From assembly GCA_014529385.2 (NCBI GenBank), contig CM043966.1, positions 38,147,588 through 38,211,587 of the forward strand: DNA of 64,000 nt, read 5' to 3'. Under the pieces are notes generated by a model that saw only the letters and a program-made list of their open reading frames with translations, was not told where the DNA came from and did not search any database. A program made the translations under genes and the position numbers. The stretch comes from Adiantum capillus-veneris. Taxonomy: Eukaryota > Streptophyta > Polypodiopsida > Polypodiales > Pteridaceae. Each line of letters opens with the position of its first letter. Within the stretch, counting starts at the first letter, position 1. Positions 34,753 to 49,595 of this stretch are shown here, one piece after another.

Positions 34753-36248
34753 CACATAGAAAGGGGGGGGGGGGTAGGTAGGGGGGAGGGACAAACTTGC
34801 CATGATTAGGAGGAGTATGTTGGAGCTTGGCATGACCAACTAGAAGGAGATTTGTTCTTGGTCGATCCACAAGAATGTAGAGAGTAATTACAGTTCATTA
34901 GTTGTTCGATCTTACACTCAAAAAGGTAGACATAGTGTTGATCCAAAAGATATATTTGTGCTTGGTTGATGTGAATGTGGAGGGCACTTAGACCTTGTGT
35001 GTTGTCATATATTGTCATCTAGAAGTAGTTACAGTGGTGGTTGATGCACAAGTGTATTAAAGAGCTATAAAATCTCACTTGAGAATCATGGGCATTTGCC
35101 CTCTCTTTGAAGGGAAGGAGAACAATGGTTGCTTCAATTGACGCACATGTAGCCACGGCAACGCGCGGGCCACATACTAGTAGACTTGAATTTGTCTAAT
35201 TATTACTAGTGGATGCTTGGCTCTGCAGTCCGCTGCTGCTGTGTTGATTATTAGGATGACTTCCACTTCAAAGGTTTTTTATTCACTATCCTTAATGTGT
35301 ACTATGCATGTTTATCGCAGGCTTCTTACCACTAATCTAGGTTTTACAGAACCTGTGCTTATGATGTATAAATGATGGTTGAATAGTTGATATTTTGATG
35401 AAGCAAGTTAAGGAAGTAACTCACTCAAATGATAAATTTGAAAACTTTATCTGGTTATAAATACATACACAGATAATACCATAATGGTTATCTGACTCAA
35501 TATTTCTACTCAAGTAAGTTAAATACTAAACACTGGCTTATGTTCTAAAATATTATGAGATGGTTCATATTCCTTTAGTGAATATTCTGGGGAAATTATG
35601 GGGTGGTTCATAATCCATCAGGAAGTTACATTGGGGTTTTTTGAGAGATGATTTTGGATGTCTGGCTTAGATCTGGTCTTGACATGCTGACTCTGGTTTG
35701 ATATCTGGCTTGGATGACTGGTTTAGATCTAGTTGTATTAACCATATTCATACATACAATTAGTTCTTGGTGGTGATACTGCCATAAAATATATGTGTAA
35801 ACTTATGAGAAATTAGTGTTTTTGCATAAACATGCTACCTATAGGTATGATGTTGAAAGCGCAGCAGGTTAATCCAACTCTACTCACCCATGCTTAAGTA
35901 AATTGAATTTTGATAATTACAGGAACATGATACCAGTTACACATATGAAGACTTTTTGGGATCATGAGGACAAGCATAGCAGATATTGTCTAAAGACTAC
36001 TCAATGACAACCATACTTTTTTCAAACTGGCAGACAAAGCCTTAAAACTCCTACAGGAGTAATGTCTTCCTTGAAGACTAGATATTGTATTAGTACAAAT
36101 AATTCTACCCTCTTTAGGGACACTCCAACTTGGCACTTCTCTGTTAAGACTTTTCAATTCATCTTTTTAATGAGGTAGTAGGCCCATACACAATGCGCCT
36201 ACTGCGGAAACCCATTGTGTATGGCGCCTGGGATAGGGCGGGTACACA

Positions 36249-36306
<58 letters not shown>

Positions 36307-37797
36307 AAATTGCATGAGTCCTTTCTCATGCTTCACCACTTAAATTGGACAGAAAAAGCCAGGCTGGTTTTGTTTAAAAAAATCCCTTTCTTTCTTCACC
36401 TCTACATCTCTATTAAACCATCCATTACATGATCACACAAGCAGCTGTCATAGTAATAACGTGTGTTCGGACGCTCGACCAAAGGTAAGATACGATTTTC
36501 CAAGACTACACCATACTCCTGGTGCGTGGTGTACTGTTAAAGTATCCTCTGAGGGGCTGTCCATAATTGCGATACAAAAAATTTTATGGTGGGGAAGGAA
36601 CTATGCTAGCAAGTATAACCGTTCTGAAAACCCTCGCTTCATTGAATGTTCTACATAATAATATTGTGGCACTATGCCCATGGCTTCAATTACCATCACC
36701 AGACGGATATTGTTCCTAAAGTGCTCCCGACCCCAAAGGGTCACCCGCAACACTCTGTCTTGATATGTCCACCACTTAGTCTGGGTAACAGATGTTCCTA
36801 CTTGCGGAAATAAATGACTCTCATAAACGAAGTAGTGTGGTTCTCCTATTAGACTCACTTGACTGTTGAAGATGTGCAATGGCTATGGCTAAAACCTGAT
36901 CTTGATTATAATTCATAACATAACATGTGTATGATACACCTTTTGACATAGTAAGCTATTGGCTGTAAACTCCTTGAAAGTTACTCAAGACTGATACTGT
37001 GCACTCGGTTTTTTTTTTAAAAAAACGCCCATCTTTTATAGACCTACTTTGATACCTAAACCAAATGGGTATGGGTACGAATTACCAAAACTAATTGACA
37101 TCTCTATTACATTAACTCACCTCTTTGTGATTGGTGTATGTCTACTCTCGTAATTTGCCCAATTGGATAAGCTTATTGATATAGTCTCATTTGATGTATC
37201 GGTCTTATGGATAACTGGTTGTTTATGTCCACCCAGTGCTAGGGGCAATACCTCTTAAAGAATTATATGGACCACGTATCGACCTTGCGAAAGCATTACT
37301 ATCTTCTGCCATATTGAAGGGGTTTTTTTTGAGATGTTTTTTTTGATTTTTTTGTGGATATCCTCCTTTTGCGGGCACAAATGTGTCTTTACATATTATT
37401 TACCTTAAAAATGCATGTCACTTATACGGCGTCTGAGTATTCCTCTGCAATGCTTTTTTTGTATTTGCCTGTCGCACGTTACCGTTTGCATACGGAGAGA
37501 GGGTTTGCAGGCGAGTGCTGTAGCGAGTGTGTCTCGACGCTGGCTTTTCTCTTCCGGATCTTGTGCTGAGTGAAATCCTTGGAAATAGGGTCTTTGAGGG
37601 CGACCTTGATGATGGGAAAACCTGGCCGAATCTGGGTCCCTTCTGCTACGGAGTGGCATCATCATCTATAAAACCCTCATAAGATGAGTACTTTACTCAC
37701 TTGGCATCGTGTTCTGTAACTTTTGCTTGTGCGTTCAAATCTTGTTTACGGTTGTGACTTCAACATGACAAAAAATATTGAGAAGGTGGCGGTGGAA

Positions 37798-39617
37798 TTG
37801 TCTTCATCTCCAAGTCTACAAGTTAACAATCTATTCGGCTCTCTTGAAGCCTTAAAAACACTGTGAGCTGGACTGTTTGGCTAAAATGAAAGTGCTTAAA
37901 TTAGATAAATTGTGATGTTTTAAGCACTGGTTAATTAGACTGATTTTTTAATAAACTCTATGGTTTTGGGAAGTTGGTTTTAGCTGGTTTACTGGAAGAA
38001 ATTGAGGAACTTTTCCTGTTGCTAAGGGCTGCCAGATCTCAAGACTAGTAATGTGGTTTCACTGGTGTGAGTGTGGTACAGCCGGTTATGGGAAAAATGG
38101 TTGAGATTTTTTTTGAGCATCTCATATCCGAATAATGTGATGTTTTTCTTAAGATGTTTAAAACTAGAATCCTTTTTGCCTGCAGACATTATGTGCCCGG
38201 TTGATTACCACTCACAGTTTGTAACTTATGTATACTGGATGCATCTTGCCTTTAATGGGTTTGGTCACCAAATTTATAAAAACCTAAGCATGGCTATTTC
38301 TAAACCTACCTTTACTTACTCTCATTGTATCAGTGCGTAGGGGAATGATTACATACCTGCATGAGGATGTGTGGAAAAATATAAAAATGATATCTCCAGC
38401 TAAGTGTGTAGACTTCGATGAAGTGCTGATGGTATATTTTGTACTTGCTATTATGTGTGATGGTCCTTTTACTAAGCCTGTGAAGGTCTATGGGGTTTTT
38501 TTGGTTTTGGCTGATTGCCTATCCCTGGGAAGTTGACCTTCCCTACTGGTCTTACTGTGATTGGATCCGAACATAATAGGAACTTAAAACATGGTATGGT
38601 TACCCTCTGGATACTCTCTGGATAAGTGGGTTACTCTGGAAAAATGTGTCAGTTGGTCTTTGGTTTTTCTGGCTTGTACTGGATGGGCTACTATTAGCTT
38701 GATGTTATGACCTGCCCTGCTGTACAAGTTGTCTTCATCTCCAAGTCTACATGTTAACTACCTATTCAGCTCTCTTGAGGCCTTAAAAACATTATGAGCT
38801 GGATTGTTTGACTAAAATGAAATTAGATAAATTGTAATGGTTTAAGCACTGGTTAATTTGACAAAAGCTTTAAAATAACTCTATGGTTATGGGTAGTTGA
38901 TTTTAGCTGGTTTACTTGAAGAAATTGAGGAACTTTTTTGTTGCTAAGGGTTGCCAGATCTCGAGACTATTAATATGGTTTCACCGGTTGGTTAATATGG
39001 TACAATCAGATATGGGAAAGTTGGTTGAGGTTTTTTGAGCATCTCATATCCAAATAATGTGATGTTTTTGTTAAGATGTTTAAAACTAGAATGCTTTTTG
39101 CCTACAAACATTATTTGCCCGGTTGATCACCACTCACAAGTTATAACTTATGGATACTTGATGCATCTTGCCTTTGATAGGTTGGGTCACCAACTTTATA
39201 AAATTCTAAGCATGGCTATTTCTAAACTTACCTTTACTTACTCTCATCGTATCAGTGTGTAGGGGACTGATTGCATACCTACATGAGGATGTGTGGAAGA
39301 ATATAAAAATGGTATCTCCAGCTAAGTGTGTAGACTTCGATGAAGTGCTGATGGTATTTTTTGTACTCGATGATCCTTTTTTGGGCTCTCCCCCCGTTTT
39401 TTTTTGGTTTTGGCTGATTGCCTATGCCTAGAAAGTAGACCTTCCCAGCTGGTCTTACTGTGATTGGATCATACTAGGAACTAAAAGCATGGGATGGTTA
39501 CTCTTTGGAGAATAGGTGGGTTACTCTGGGAAAAAGTGTTGGTTGGTCTCTTGTTTTTCTAGCTTATACTGGCTGGCTATTATTAGCCTGATGTTATGAC
39601 CTGCCCTGCTGTGCAAG
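37798..39617 (+). repeat. 931-bp tandem duplication
   Basis: Copy 1 (37798-38728) and copy 2 (38729-39617) start TTGTCTTCATCTCCAAGTC and end CCTGCCCTGCTGTRCAAG, joined without a spacer. They share TTTTAGCTGGTTTACT, CATCTCATATCC and GTGTAGACTTCGATGAAGTG. Copy 2 has several small deletions. Both keep a similar short open frame (38071; 39035: SYPNNVMF.LRCLKLE), but it is interrupted differently and I do not call it a gene. Confidence 0.9.
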
Positions 39618-40781
39618 TATTTTTTCTGAGAATGGCATGTTTGGACCACACTATAAAAGAAATTATTTATTTGTACAATTTCTGTTTTTTCATCATAAAG
39701 GGAACAAATCCGCATTGGCTGGGTATATTGTTGGAAATCGATTGGTGTGAGTTATTTTTTCAACTAGCCAGCTTAAAAATAGGTATTTGGTACTGGCTAT
39801 TAGGAAAAATATGTCGACTATGACATAGGTAGCAATTCAGCTGGTAAAATGGATAAAAGTATTTTCTTAATTTTGATATTAGTGTAGATTGTAAAATCCA
39901 AACATTTTGATAAAAGTATTTTTTTAATTTTGATATTAGTGTAGTTTGTAAAATCCAAACATTTTCATCTGGCTGGTCTACTAATCACGTTCATTACAAT
40001 GCCGATCTGTTGTATATTGGTTTTGCTTTTGCTATTATACTACATAGGTCCTTTTTAGGAGTTGTAAGTAAGATAAAATTCAAGCTCGAACTTTGTGCAA
40101 ACATAAACCGGATGGTACTTTATCTCCTCAAGAGGGTTTTAGCCCTTTAAAATCTAATGTCTAGTATAGGAATATTTGGATTAGGCTAACTTGGACTTGC
40201 GCCTATGGTGTAGAATCTCCCCAACATAGTTAAAGAATGTGTTGAGGGTCGGTACTTTAAAAACCTATATAGTTTTGATAATCGTTTTAAAGCTCTTGAA
40301 ACTATGGTTAGGCATAGAATAAATCTGGAACTAACTTATTATTTAGTAGCTATGGGGGGATTCTCACTCTCTTGGTTCGATTGGCTAAAGACCAAGGTTC
40401 TTATTATGGTTTTGTTTGTAAAAAAAGCAAATTACTTATAGAAGAATTGTTTGTTTTTTCATTGTGACATGGATAACAACTGGGATGCCCAGCATCACCT
40501 GCGTACAGTCACATGCTAACGAATTGTTTTCTTGTGGCTATGGGTGCAGGTGAAGGCTACCTTCTTTGATAAAAACATTTTGTTCTATATGGTAGATAAC
40601 TTGTGGCAGATCTCATACCTTGAAGCAACATCACCCCAGATTTTGGGATTACTGTTTCCCATGTTATACTTTGTTATCTTCATTACCTTGTACAAAATTT
40701 ATTTTCAAATGCAAATAAATTATTGTACAAATCCATTGTATTTTCTTAGAATTGTTGGTCTATGAACAGGTAGTGTTCGTT

Positions 40782-40819
40782 TGTGTGTGTGTGTGTGTGG
40801 TGTGTGTATATATATATAT

Positions 40820-40916
<97 letters not shown>
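40782..40916 (+). repeat. (GT)n(TA)n microsatellite
   Basis: GT-rich 40782-40807 then TA to 40916 with one GA interruption. It lies directly before repeat copy B. Confidence 0.95.
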
Positions 40917-40917
<1 letters not shown>

Positions 40918-41508
40918 CTGCTACAGACACACACACACTTGGTCACAACATTTTGACCATGATAGTATCTTGAGGGGTTCTGATTGTGTTCTGAATCACT
41001 TTATCTGGCTTAAAACATATGACATCCAACCATCTACACTTAGTCTAAATATGAGTTAGTACCTTATGGAAGTTTTGCCTTATGCTTTCCTATTTTTGAT
41101 GACTACTGCTAACTTTTACTATGGAGAACACAATGGATAAGTGAAGCTATCCACTATGCTGTTTCGGTAGCATGGTGGCTCTTAAAACTTAACCCTGTGG
41201 GATTAATCCCTTGTGGAATTAACGCTTGGAAAGTGAAACCCCTTGTGGTTCTAACCTCCTAGCTAAACCACTGTGGGGAAATCTATGTAATTTATGTCGC
41301 CACTGATCCCCTTCTCTTTCCGATGATGATGACGGCCCGACGAGGCTTGTAGCTCAGCCTTTGCACAATATATCCTCCTCTCTAGGGCCCACTCATGATC
41401 CGAAGGGGATTGCACATAGTAGACGGCTTGCAGAGGGCGGCCATACCTGGCTTGCTGGTTAGATGATGATTGCGGACATGCTTCTGACACATACACAACC
41501 ACTAACCC

Positions 41509-41516
41509 TATATAAA
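41509..41516 (+). promoter_or_regulatory. TATA box in repeat copy B
   Basis: TATATAAA in CCCTATATAAAGGTGAGG, conserved with copy A. Conservation of this site in both repeats fits an LTR-type promoter, though no transcript evidence is available. Confidence 0.5.
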
Positions 41517-42037
41517 GGTGAGGGCCTCTTACCTTCACTTAGACTTGGGTTTGTCTAATTATTACCAAAGGATGCTTGGCTCTGCAGTCCGCTGCTACTG
41601 TGTTGATTTATTAGGATGGCTTCCACTTCAAATGTTTTTTATTCAGTATCCTTAACGTGTACTATGCATGTTCACCGCACTGGCTTTTTACCACTAATCT
41701 AGGTTTGACAGAACCTTCTGCTTATGATGTATAAATGATGGTTAAATAGTTGATATTTTGATGAAGCAGGTTAAGGGAGAAACTCACTCAAATGATAAAT
41801 TTGCAAACTTTATCTAGTTAAAAATACATACACAGATAATACCATAATGGTTATCTCACTCAATATTTTTACTAAGGTAAGTTAAATACTGAACACTGGC
41901 TTATGTTCTAGAATATTATGAGATGGTTCATATTCCTTTAGTGAGTATTCTGGGGAAATTATGGGGTGGTTCATAATCCGTCCAAAAGTTACATTGGGAT
42001 TTTTTGAGAAATGATTTTGGATGTCTGGCTTGCATCT

Positions 42038-42511
42038 TCTATACTGTACATGAAGCAGCTTAAATTTTTCAAGGAAGGAGAGACCGTCCATGTGTCACAT
42101 TCTGGTTCATTTCAAAGAGAGCCTTTAAGAAACGTTTAATTGAAAATGAAGGATAAGTACGAGGACTTCAGAGTTGCTAGTGGAAAGTAAAAAAAAATGA
42201 AAAGACTTCGGAGTTGGCAGTGAAAAGTTAAAAAAACCCTTAGTACTCTATTATCTAAATCTCCAATACTTAAGCCTATAGTTTTTTGGAAGGCCATGGA
42301 GTTTAACTCCTATCCTCATTTCAAGGTACTTTTATTTTTTAAACCCATTTGAAGGGTAGATTTCCTTTACATTTTTAAAAGGCCATAAAGAATCTTTCTC
42401 CATGTGTTGCTCAATGAACCTCCCTTCGTAGGCTTTCACGGACCTTTTATGTCATAAATGATCTTTGACCTCAACACTTGAAGTTCAAAAGCCGGACGCA
42501 TATATTTGTGT

Positions 42512-42600
<89 letters not shown>

Positions 42601-42755
42601 CATTGTATATAAGAGACAAAGTTGACGTGCCATTCCCTGAGGTGTTAGAGCATTGCACAAAGGATTTCCACATTTGTATTGCATGAATGAAGTACAATAA
42701 GCTCAACAATTCAGCGATAGGAGTCCAATTAATTTTTTATGGATATCCTGCACGC

Positions 42756-42841
<86 letters not shown>

Positions 42842-44310
42842 AGAAGGAGAATAAGCAGTGGTTTCACAAACATCAATCGACAAAGCGACAATCGACAGAG
42901 TCTGCAATCAAGAATCAATAATAAAAAATCGACATCGATATCTACAAAATCGAGAATTGACAAGATTGAGAATTGACGCACTTTGGAAAGTTCAATTCGA
43001 GAATCCAAGGTAGAAGATGTGCAATCCCAAGGTAGGATTACACCTCAACAAACGGCAAAGGTGGATGACGGGAGGCAACTCCGACAATTCTCGGCTATTT
43101 AAAGGTGTTTACATTAAATTTCTTTGAGCTTTGTCAGTGCTCTCGCGTTTGGGTTGACTTGGAATTCAAAGGTGAATCTCCATATTTATAGGTGGGATTG
43201 CACTAAACCTAAGTTTTCTCGAACGTTTAAAGAAAAAATAGAATTTTTGAGGCAAATCTCAAAATTTTGTAAGGGGGGTGACACTAAATCCAGGTATAAT
43301 GCTTTCTCCTAAAGACTTAGAAAACTTGCATATGAGAAATTTTATGGACAACTTGATTATATTTGAAGGCTTTTACACTCAATTTCTCTATACTTTGTAG
43401 GTTTCCTCGCCTTCAAATCTAGAATTTAGAGATAAAGTTCAAAATCAGTAGGTGGGATTCCAATAAATTGAGAATTTTGCAAGTGCAAAATTACTATATT
43501 TGAAGGTTTTTGCACTAAAATTTTCGTACTTTGTAGATTCTCTCTCTAAACATTAATTTATGTTTTATGCTCTCTAACCTTTATAGTTTCTTTTTTTTAA
43601 AAAAAAATGCTCTTAAGAGTTTGATTTGAATTAACTAAAAAAGAATACATGAAGACCCGGCATATCCTTTGCACATGGGTCTCCAACCTATACAACATAT
43701 GCACAATCTGAACCAAAATATACCCGAACATTTTTGCAAGTACGCTATATTTCCATCAAGGACCTATCTTCTTATTCTCAGCAAGCCGCTTCCTCTGCTT
43801 GATAAAAGCCATTCACAATTAGAGATAAATCTCAAAAAATTTAGATGAGATTATACTAAACCTAAGTTTTTTCCTCCAATTGTTGTGAGTGTGCTGACAT
43901 TCAAATTAAATCTTCCTTATATCACTTGGCAAGGACCTCTAAGGTGCATTAGATATAGTTGAGAAAGTTTGAAGGTGGTATTAAACTAAACCTAGGTTTT
44001 TCTTAAGCACTGGGGTACACAATAGATTTTTGCTATTATTTAATAGTCCTTATTGATACTCTTCATAATGTAGTTTGAAAAATTAGAGGAAGGAGAGGGC
44101 CTCCATGTGTTGTTTTCTGGTTGATTTACATGGCCTGTTGGATCATCGCCGAAATTGATTTGTTGAGTCCCTGTTGGGTTGTCCTCCTTACCATAGACAC
44201 ATTAAAGAGCCCTTGAAAATTTAGTGAAGATGTTTAGATTCTATGCAATTCCATCCTTTTATCAATGATCTGCAACAGAAAAAATCGTACGCCTGATAAC
44301 CTATTGTCAG

Positions 44311-44397
<87 letters not shown>

Positions 44398-44795
44398 TAG
44401 GAGCCCATTTGATTGTCTAAACCTAGGGACGCATTCTTCTCCATGCACTCTCTCACCCCCCAGCAATGGCACTTCCCTATACATTAGAGCACTGTCGGGG
44501 CCAACATGCTGAAAGATATTTATCTACAGTTTATGATGGTAATAGAGTGATTGAATCAAAAGTGTAAAATGAGTCCTTTTCTTACAATGGTGAATATGAA
44601 AAGACCTTAATTGGGGATGCAAGGATGTAGAGTATCTTAACATTGGATGCATTTGGGCTTCTTCTATGGCTAGTAGTGTTGTTTTAGCTTCTAGGAGCGC
44701 TTGCCTCCGACTACTTTAGCTTCACGTATTTGGAGACATTGTAGATATTTTACATCTATCCCAAGGCATGTGTGTGTGTGCGTGCATGCGCGCGC

Positions 44796-44883
<88 letters not shown>

Positions 44884-44922
44884 AACTTTAAACAGCATAG
44901 GAACAATAAAAAATGGATATTG

Positions 44923-44974
<52 letters not shown>

Positions 44975-45077
44975 TGGATTGTTATCTTCCTAGAGTGATT
45001 CCAAGGACTACAGTTTTATTCTTCTCACACGTGGGCATGTATATATAAACACCTACCTATATATGACTTTGTGTGGT

Positions 45078-45145
<68 letters not shown>

Positions 45146-45206
45146 GAGAGAGAGATCCAATAACCATGCTTTCCTTGGCCGCAGCAATGTGCAGGTTATA
45201 TACTAG
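42038..45206 (+). mobile_element. Complete non-autonomous Helitron (family E, copy 2)
   Basis: It starts TCTATACTGTACATGAAGC and ends in hairpin CCGCA-GCAATG-TGCAG (45179-45194, one mismatch), 12 bases before CTAG. It follows the element at 19644-23418 closely but lacks its 21950-22525 block. The flanks (GGCTTGCATCT / TCTTGACATGCTG) correspond to GGCTTAGATCTGGTCTTGAC at about 35664-35683 in copy A; two bases (GG) are missing at the junction. Confidence 0.88.
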
Positions 45207-46140
45207 TCTTGACATGCTGACTGTGGTTTGATATCTGGCTTGGATGGCTGGTTTAGATTGGTTTTATTAACCATATTCATACATACAGTTAGTTCTTGGT
45301 GGTGATACTGACATAAAATATATGTGTAAACTTATGAGAAATTAGTGTTTTTGCATAAACATACTACCTATAGGTATGATGTTGAAAGCGTGGTGGCGAT
45401 GCTGGTTATGCTGCTATATGTAAATATTTTGGCTTTTTTTGGTTTTGATATGGATCTAATTTTGATACTTGAACAAAAGGTGCTGATCTGGTTTTTTACT
45501 ACCTAAGTATGGTAGGGTATTGTGATATGGGGGAAAGTATTTGCTTTGACTAAACAAAAAATCTAACCTACATCTTGTTGCTTGGATGTTTGGCTTAGGT
45601 CTGACCTTAACATGCTGACTGTGATTTAATATATGTCTTGAATGATTGGTTTAGATATGGTTTTATTAACCATATTCATATATACAGTTAGTTCTTGGTG
45701 GTGATACTGTCATAAAATATATGTGTAAACTTTTACATATTTTGGCCTTGTTAGTGATCTGGTGAGTACTGATCTGGTCTTTTGGTTCTTTACTACCTGA
45801 GTATGGTATTGTGATATGGGGGAGGGTATTTGCATTGACTAAACAGAAAATTTGACCTTCAGCTTGGTACTTAGATTGCTAGCTTAGATATGGTCCTTTT
45901 TCAAAAAACCATATTCACTACATCTGGTTCTTTGAGGTGATGCTACCTTGAAATAAAAGTAAAACCGTATATATTCTAATTTTTAATTCTTTTCTACCTA
46001 AAGCTTTGGCATAACCTAGGATTCTAACCAACGTATGGTTACTAATTAGCTTTTGATGCTTTTAATACCTGAACATATTATGATGTTGAGATATGAGGGA
46101 GTCTGTTTATCTGAAAAAAAGGTGACCTTCAGCCTGTTGA
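45207..46140 (+). repeat. Degenerate ~300-390-bp tandem repeats
   Basis: Segments starting near 45210, 45595 and 45880 share GCTGACTGTGRTTTRATAT, CCATATTCATAYATACAGTT, TTAGTTCTTGGTGGTGATACT and ATTGTGATATGGGGG, decaying towards the right. The first unit is the tail of repeat copy B, so B is part of a repetitive block. No coding potential is seen. Confidence 0.65.
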
Positions 46141-46980
46141 TGTATACCGCATTTTATTTGGCTTCTGGTTCTTGTAACTGGCTCAATTCTTCGATCACAT
46201 GCTATGCACTGAAGTAATTCACGTATGGTATTTTCTGGTTCTCGAAAACTGTTTATCAAAACTACTAGAAGTAGCAGTAGGCTGACCCTGATCTTGATCT
46301 CTCTTATTATTATTACTGGGAAGTAGCACTACTATAGTGTTTGACTTGGATCCATACAACATAATTGTAGTAACAACAGAAAAACATTGTTGATAACTTT
46401 AAAGCGGTGCTACATACTCAAGTTTTTATATGGAAGATTTTTTGATACGTTGCTCCACTTCGATACTATTGTTCTAAAAAGATATAACATTTGATACTAC
46501 TTTGAGAATACAAATCTAAATGAGTATTAAGGAAAGTACTTGGGTTTTTTATATACTTGCCAAAGAATATATACGCTACTTTAAATTAGCAAATCCTTGC
46601 TTGGACATAATAGTTTTGCAAAAAGCACTGAAGTACTTTTCAATATTTTTTAAGGACAGTAGCTACTCTAATAATTTTTAAATTAGACATGGATAACAAC
46701 TCATAGGTTCCTTGAAGCCTGCCATACGTAGCCAAGTCTAACATATCTGTTGTCTTGACTATATAGATGCATGTGAGAATTCTATCTTGGCTTAAAAAGG
46801 TTTAGCTTGCTGTAGTCTGACTTTGTAAACACTTAATGATTTAACTAGGATAGTTCTGATACCTTTCTATAAACTCATTTGGAATGATACTTTATTCTTA
46901 TTATGTTGTACAGTTATGAATCAAAGACTGAGTTGTTTCTGTACTAATTTTTCCTAGAAATCTTTAGCCAGTCGTGTTTT
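46141..46980. other. AT-rich sequence, nothing recognised
   Basis: Only short frames and T/A runs. No repeat partner elsewhere in the window was noticed. Confidence 0.5.
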
Positions 46981-48203
<1,223 letters not shown>

Positions 48204-49595
48204 TGTAATGGGAATGGCCTATGAACTTTGAGGATAGCAAAATTAAGAGAATTAAAGTGAGAATTTTTGTGAGATTACTTTAGGAACATAGAGGGTGAAT
48301 TTAATTGATGGTAGCAACATAAACATAATTCTTAATTAACTTGGCATGAATAGTACTTTTGCAAGAGAGAGAGAGTATTAGATAACATGACAATAGTTGA
48401 GGACCGGATTTACTTGGAGCCGGTTCCCCCTCCAAAAGGTGTTTGTATTATAGATTCTTCCATCAAGAAAGACTTGGCACAATACAATCTTTGTGTTGGT
48501 TGTGATCTTGGTGATGCTATGAAGATGAAAAGTTTCATGCATCACAAGAATAACATAAACATTGAAAAAAGCATTAGCTATCCCAAGCCTCAAACACCTT
48601 CGAAGGTGGAGAGAGCTAGTGGGGAATGAGGGTAGGGAAGAGGAAGAAGAATCATTCATGGGAGAAAGAAATAGTTTCTCACCTATCATCACTCTTCTTG
48701 CTTAGCATAGCATAATAGCATCGTAATGCAGATGAAGAAGATGGCAAGCTTAAGCATTGAAGCATGGCTCTTGGTTGGATTTACATTCCATAGCCAAGAG
48801 TGTTGGTGTAGACTCTCCACTTCTAACAAGCTTGGAGAAGGAGATGGAGCTCTAGCACTTTTCACTCCACACAATGAGAGAAGTGTTTGTGTGTGTGGGG
48901 GGGAGAGTATATCCTCATCTCATGCTTGGTCCACCTCTCTCTCTCTCTCTCTAGTAATATTTAATTATATCATTTGGAAAATGTGTCTTGTTTTTCCTCT
49001 TTGAGAGAAAGAACTTAATTGTGTATTTTTATGCATCTAAATTCTCATTGAACCCCTTTAAAGCCTATCCAATAGGATTCAAGCACGTCATGAGGGCCAC
49101 ATGTGGATAATTTTTTAAACATGTGTCTTTCATGCTTATTAAGTCATTTGGTTTGAATTGAATACTTCAAGCACTTAGTCAATCAAGCATGGAAACGTTG
49201 ATGCCTCTTGAGAGTTTATCTTTGAATTGAAAACTTCAAGAACCTTAGTCATTTAAGCTTGTGAGAAGCACCTCAAGCTTTTGGGTAAGGTTCCCACTAA
49301 CTCTTAGCAACCCGACAAGCACCTCATGCTTGGGTAGGATTCCCACCTCAAGGTCAACCCTAGCTTTGCCTAAGGAGACATGACTTTTTAATACTAACTT
49401 TTGGAGGTCTTTAATGAAGCTAACCGTAAGGTCTTTTAAGCTCCATTAGATGCACGCTGCTCTTTGATAGACTACCTCCTTTTGGACCCCTATTGAGATG
49501 TAACCATCTCTCCTCTTGGTCTCTTACTGAAGTAAATCTAGAAGCCTTATTGCACATTGCTCTTTGGTAGACCGTCTCCTTTTGGACCCCTATTA
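48204..49595 (-). repeat. 3' LTR of the gypsy element, truncated on its inner side
   Basis: It matches the 5' LTR from its outer end up to TTTTGGACCCCTATT, within the 101-bp repeat zone. The remaining ~0.2 kb of LTR (element-sense start), the polypurine tract and the end of integrase are missing, removed in one deletion. Confidence 0.85.

Larger units (their letters stand above)
35873..40918. other. ~5-kb region between the direct repeats, no recognisable protein
   Basis: It is AT-rich with many TGGTT/CTGG words, a (CA)n tract at 36250-36301, a 931-bp tandem duplication (37798-39617) and a (GT)n(TA)n tract before copy B. Short frames such as 36193-36432 or 38071-38340 show no known motif. 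If copies A and B are LTRs, this would be the internal domain of a non-autonomous element. Confidence 0.5.
40919..45395 (+). repeat. Direct repeat copy B, split by a different Helitron
   Basis: It matches copy A from CTACAGACACAC...CTTGGTCA to TATAGGTATGATGTTGAAAGCG (about 45390). Net of the Helitron at 42038-45206 it is about 1.3 kb. It keeps the uninterrupted site for the copy A Helitron at 41539/41540. Confidence 0.75.
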
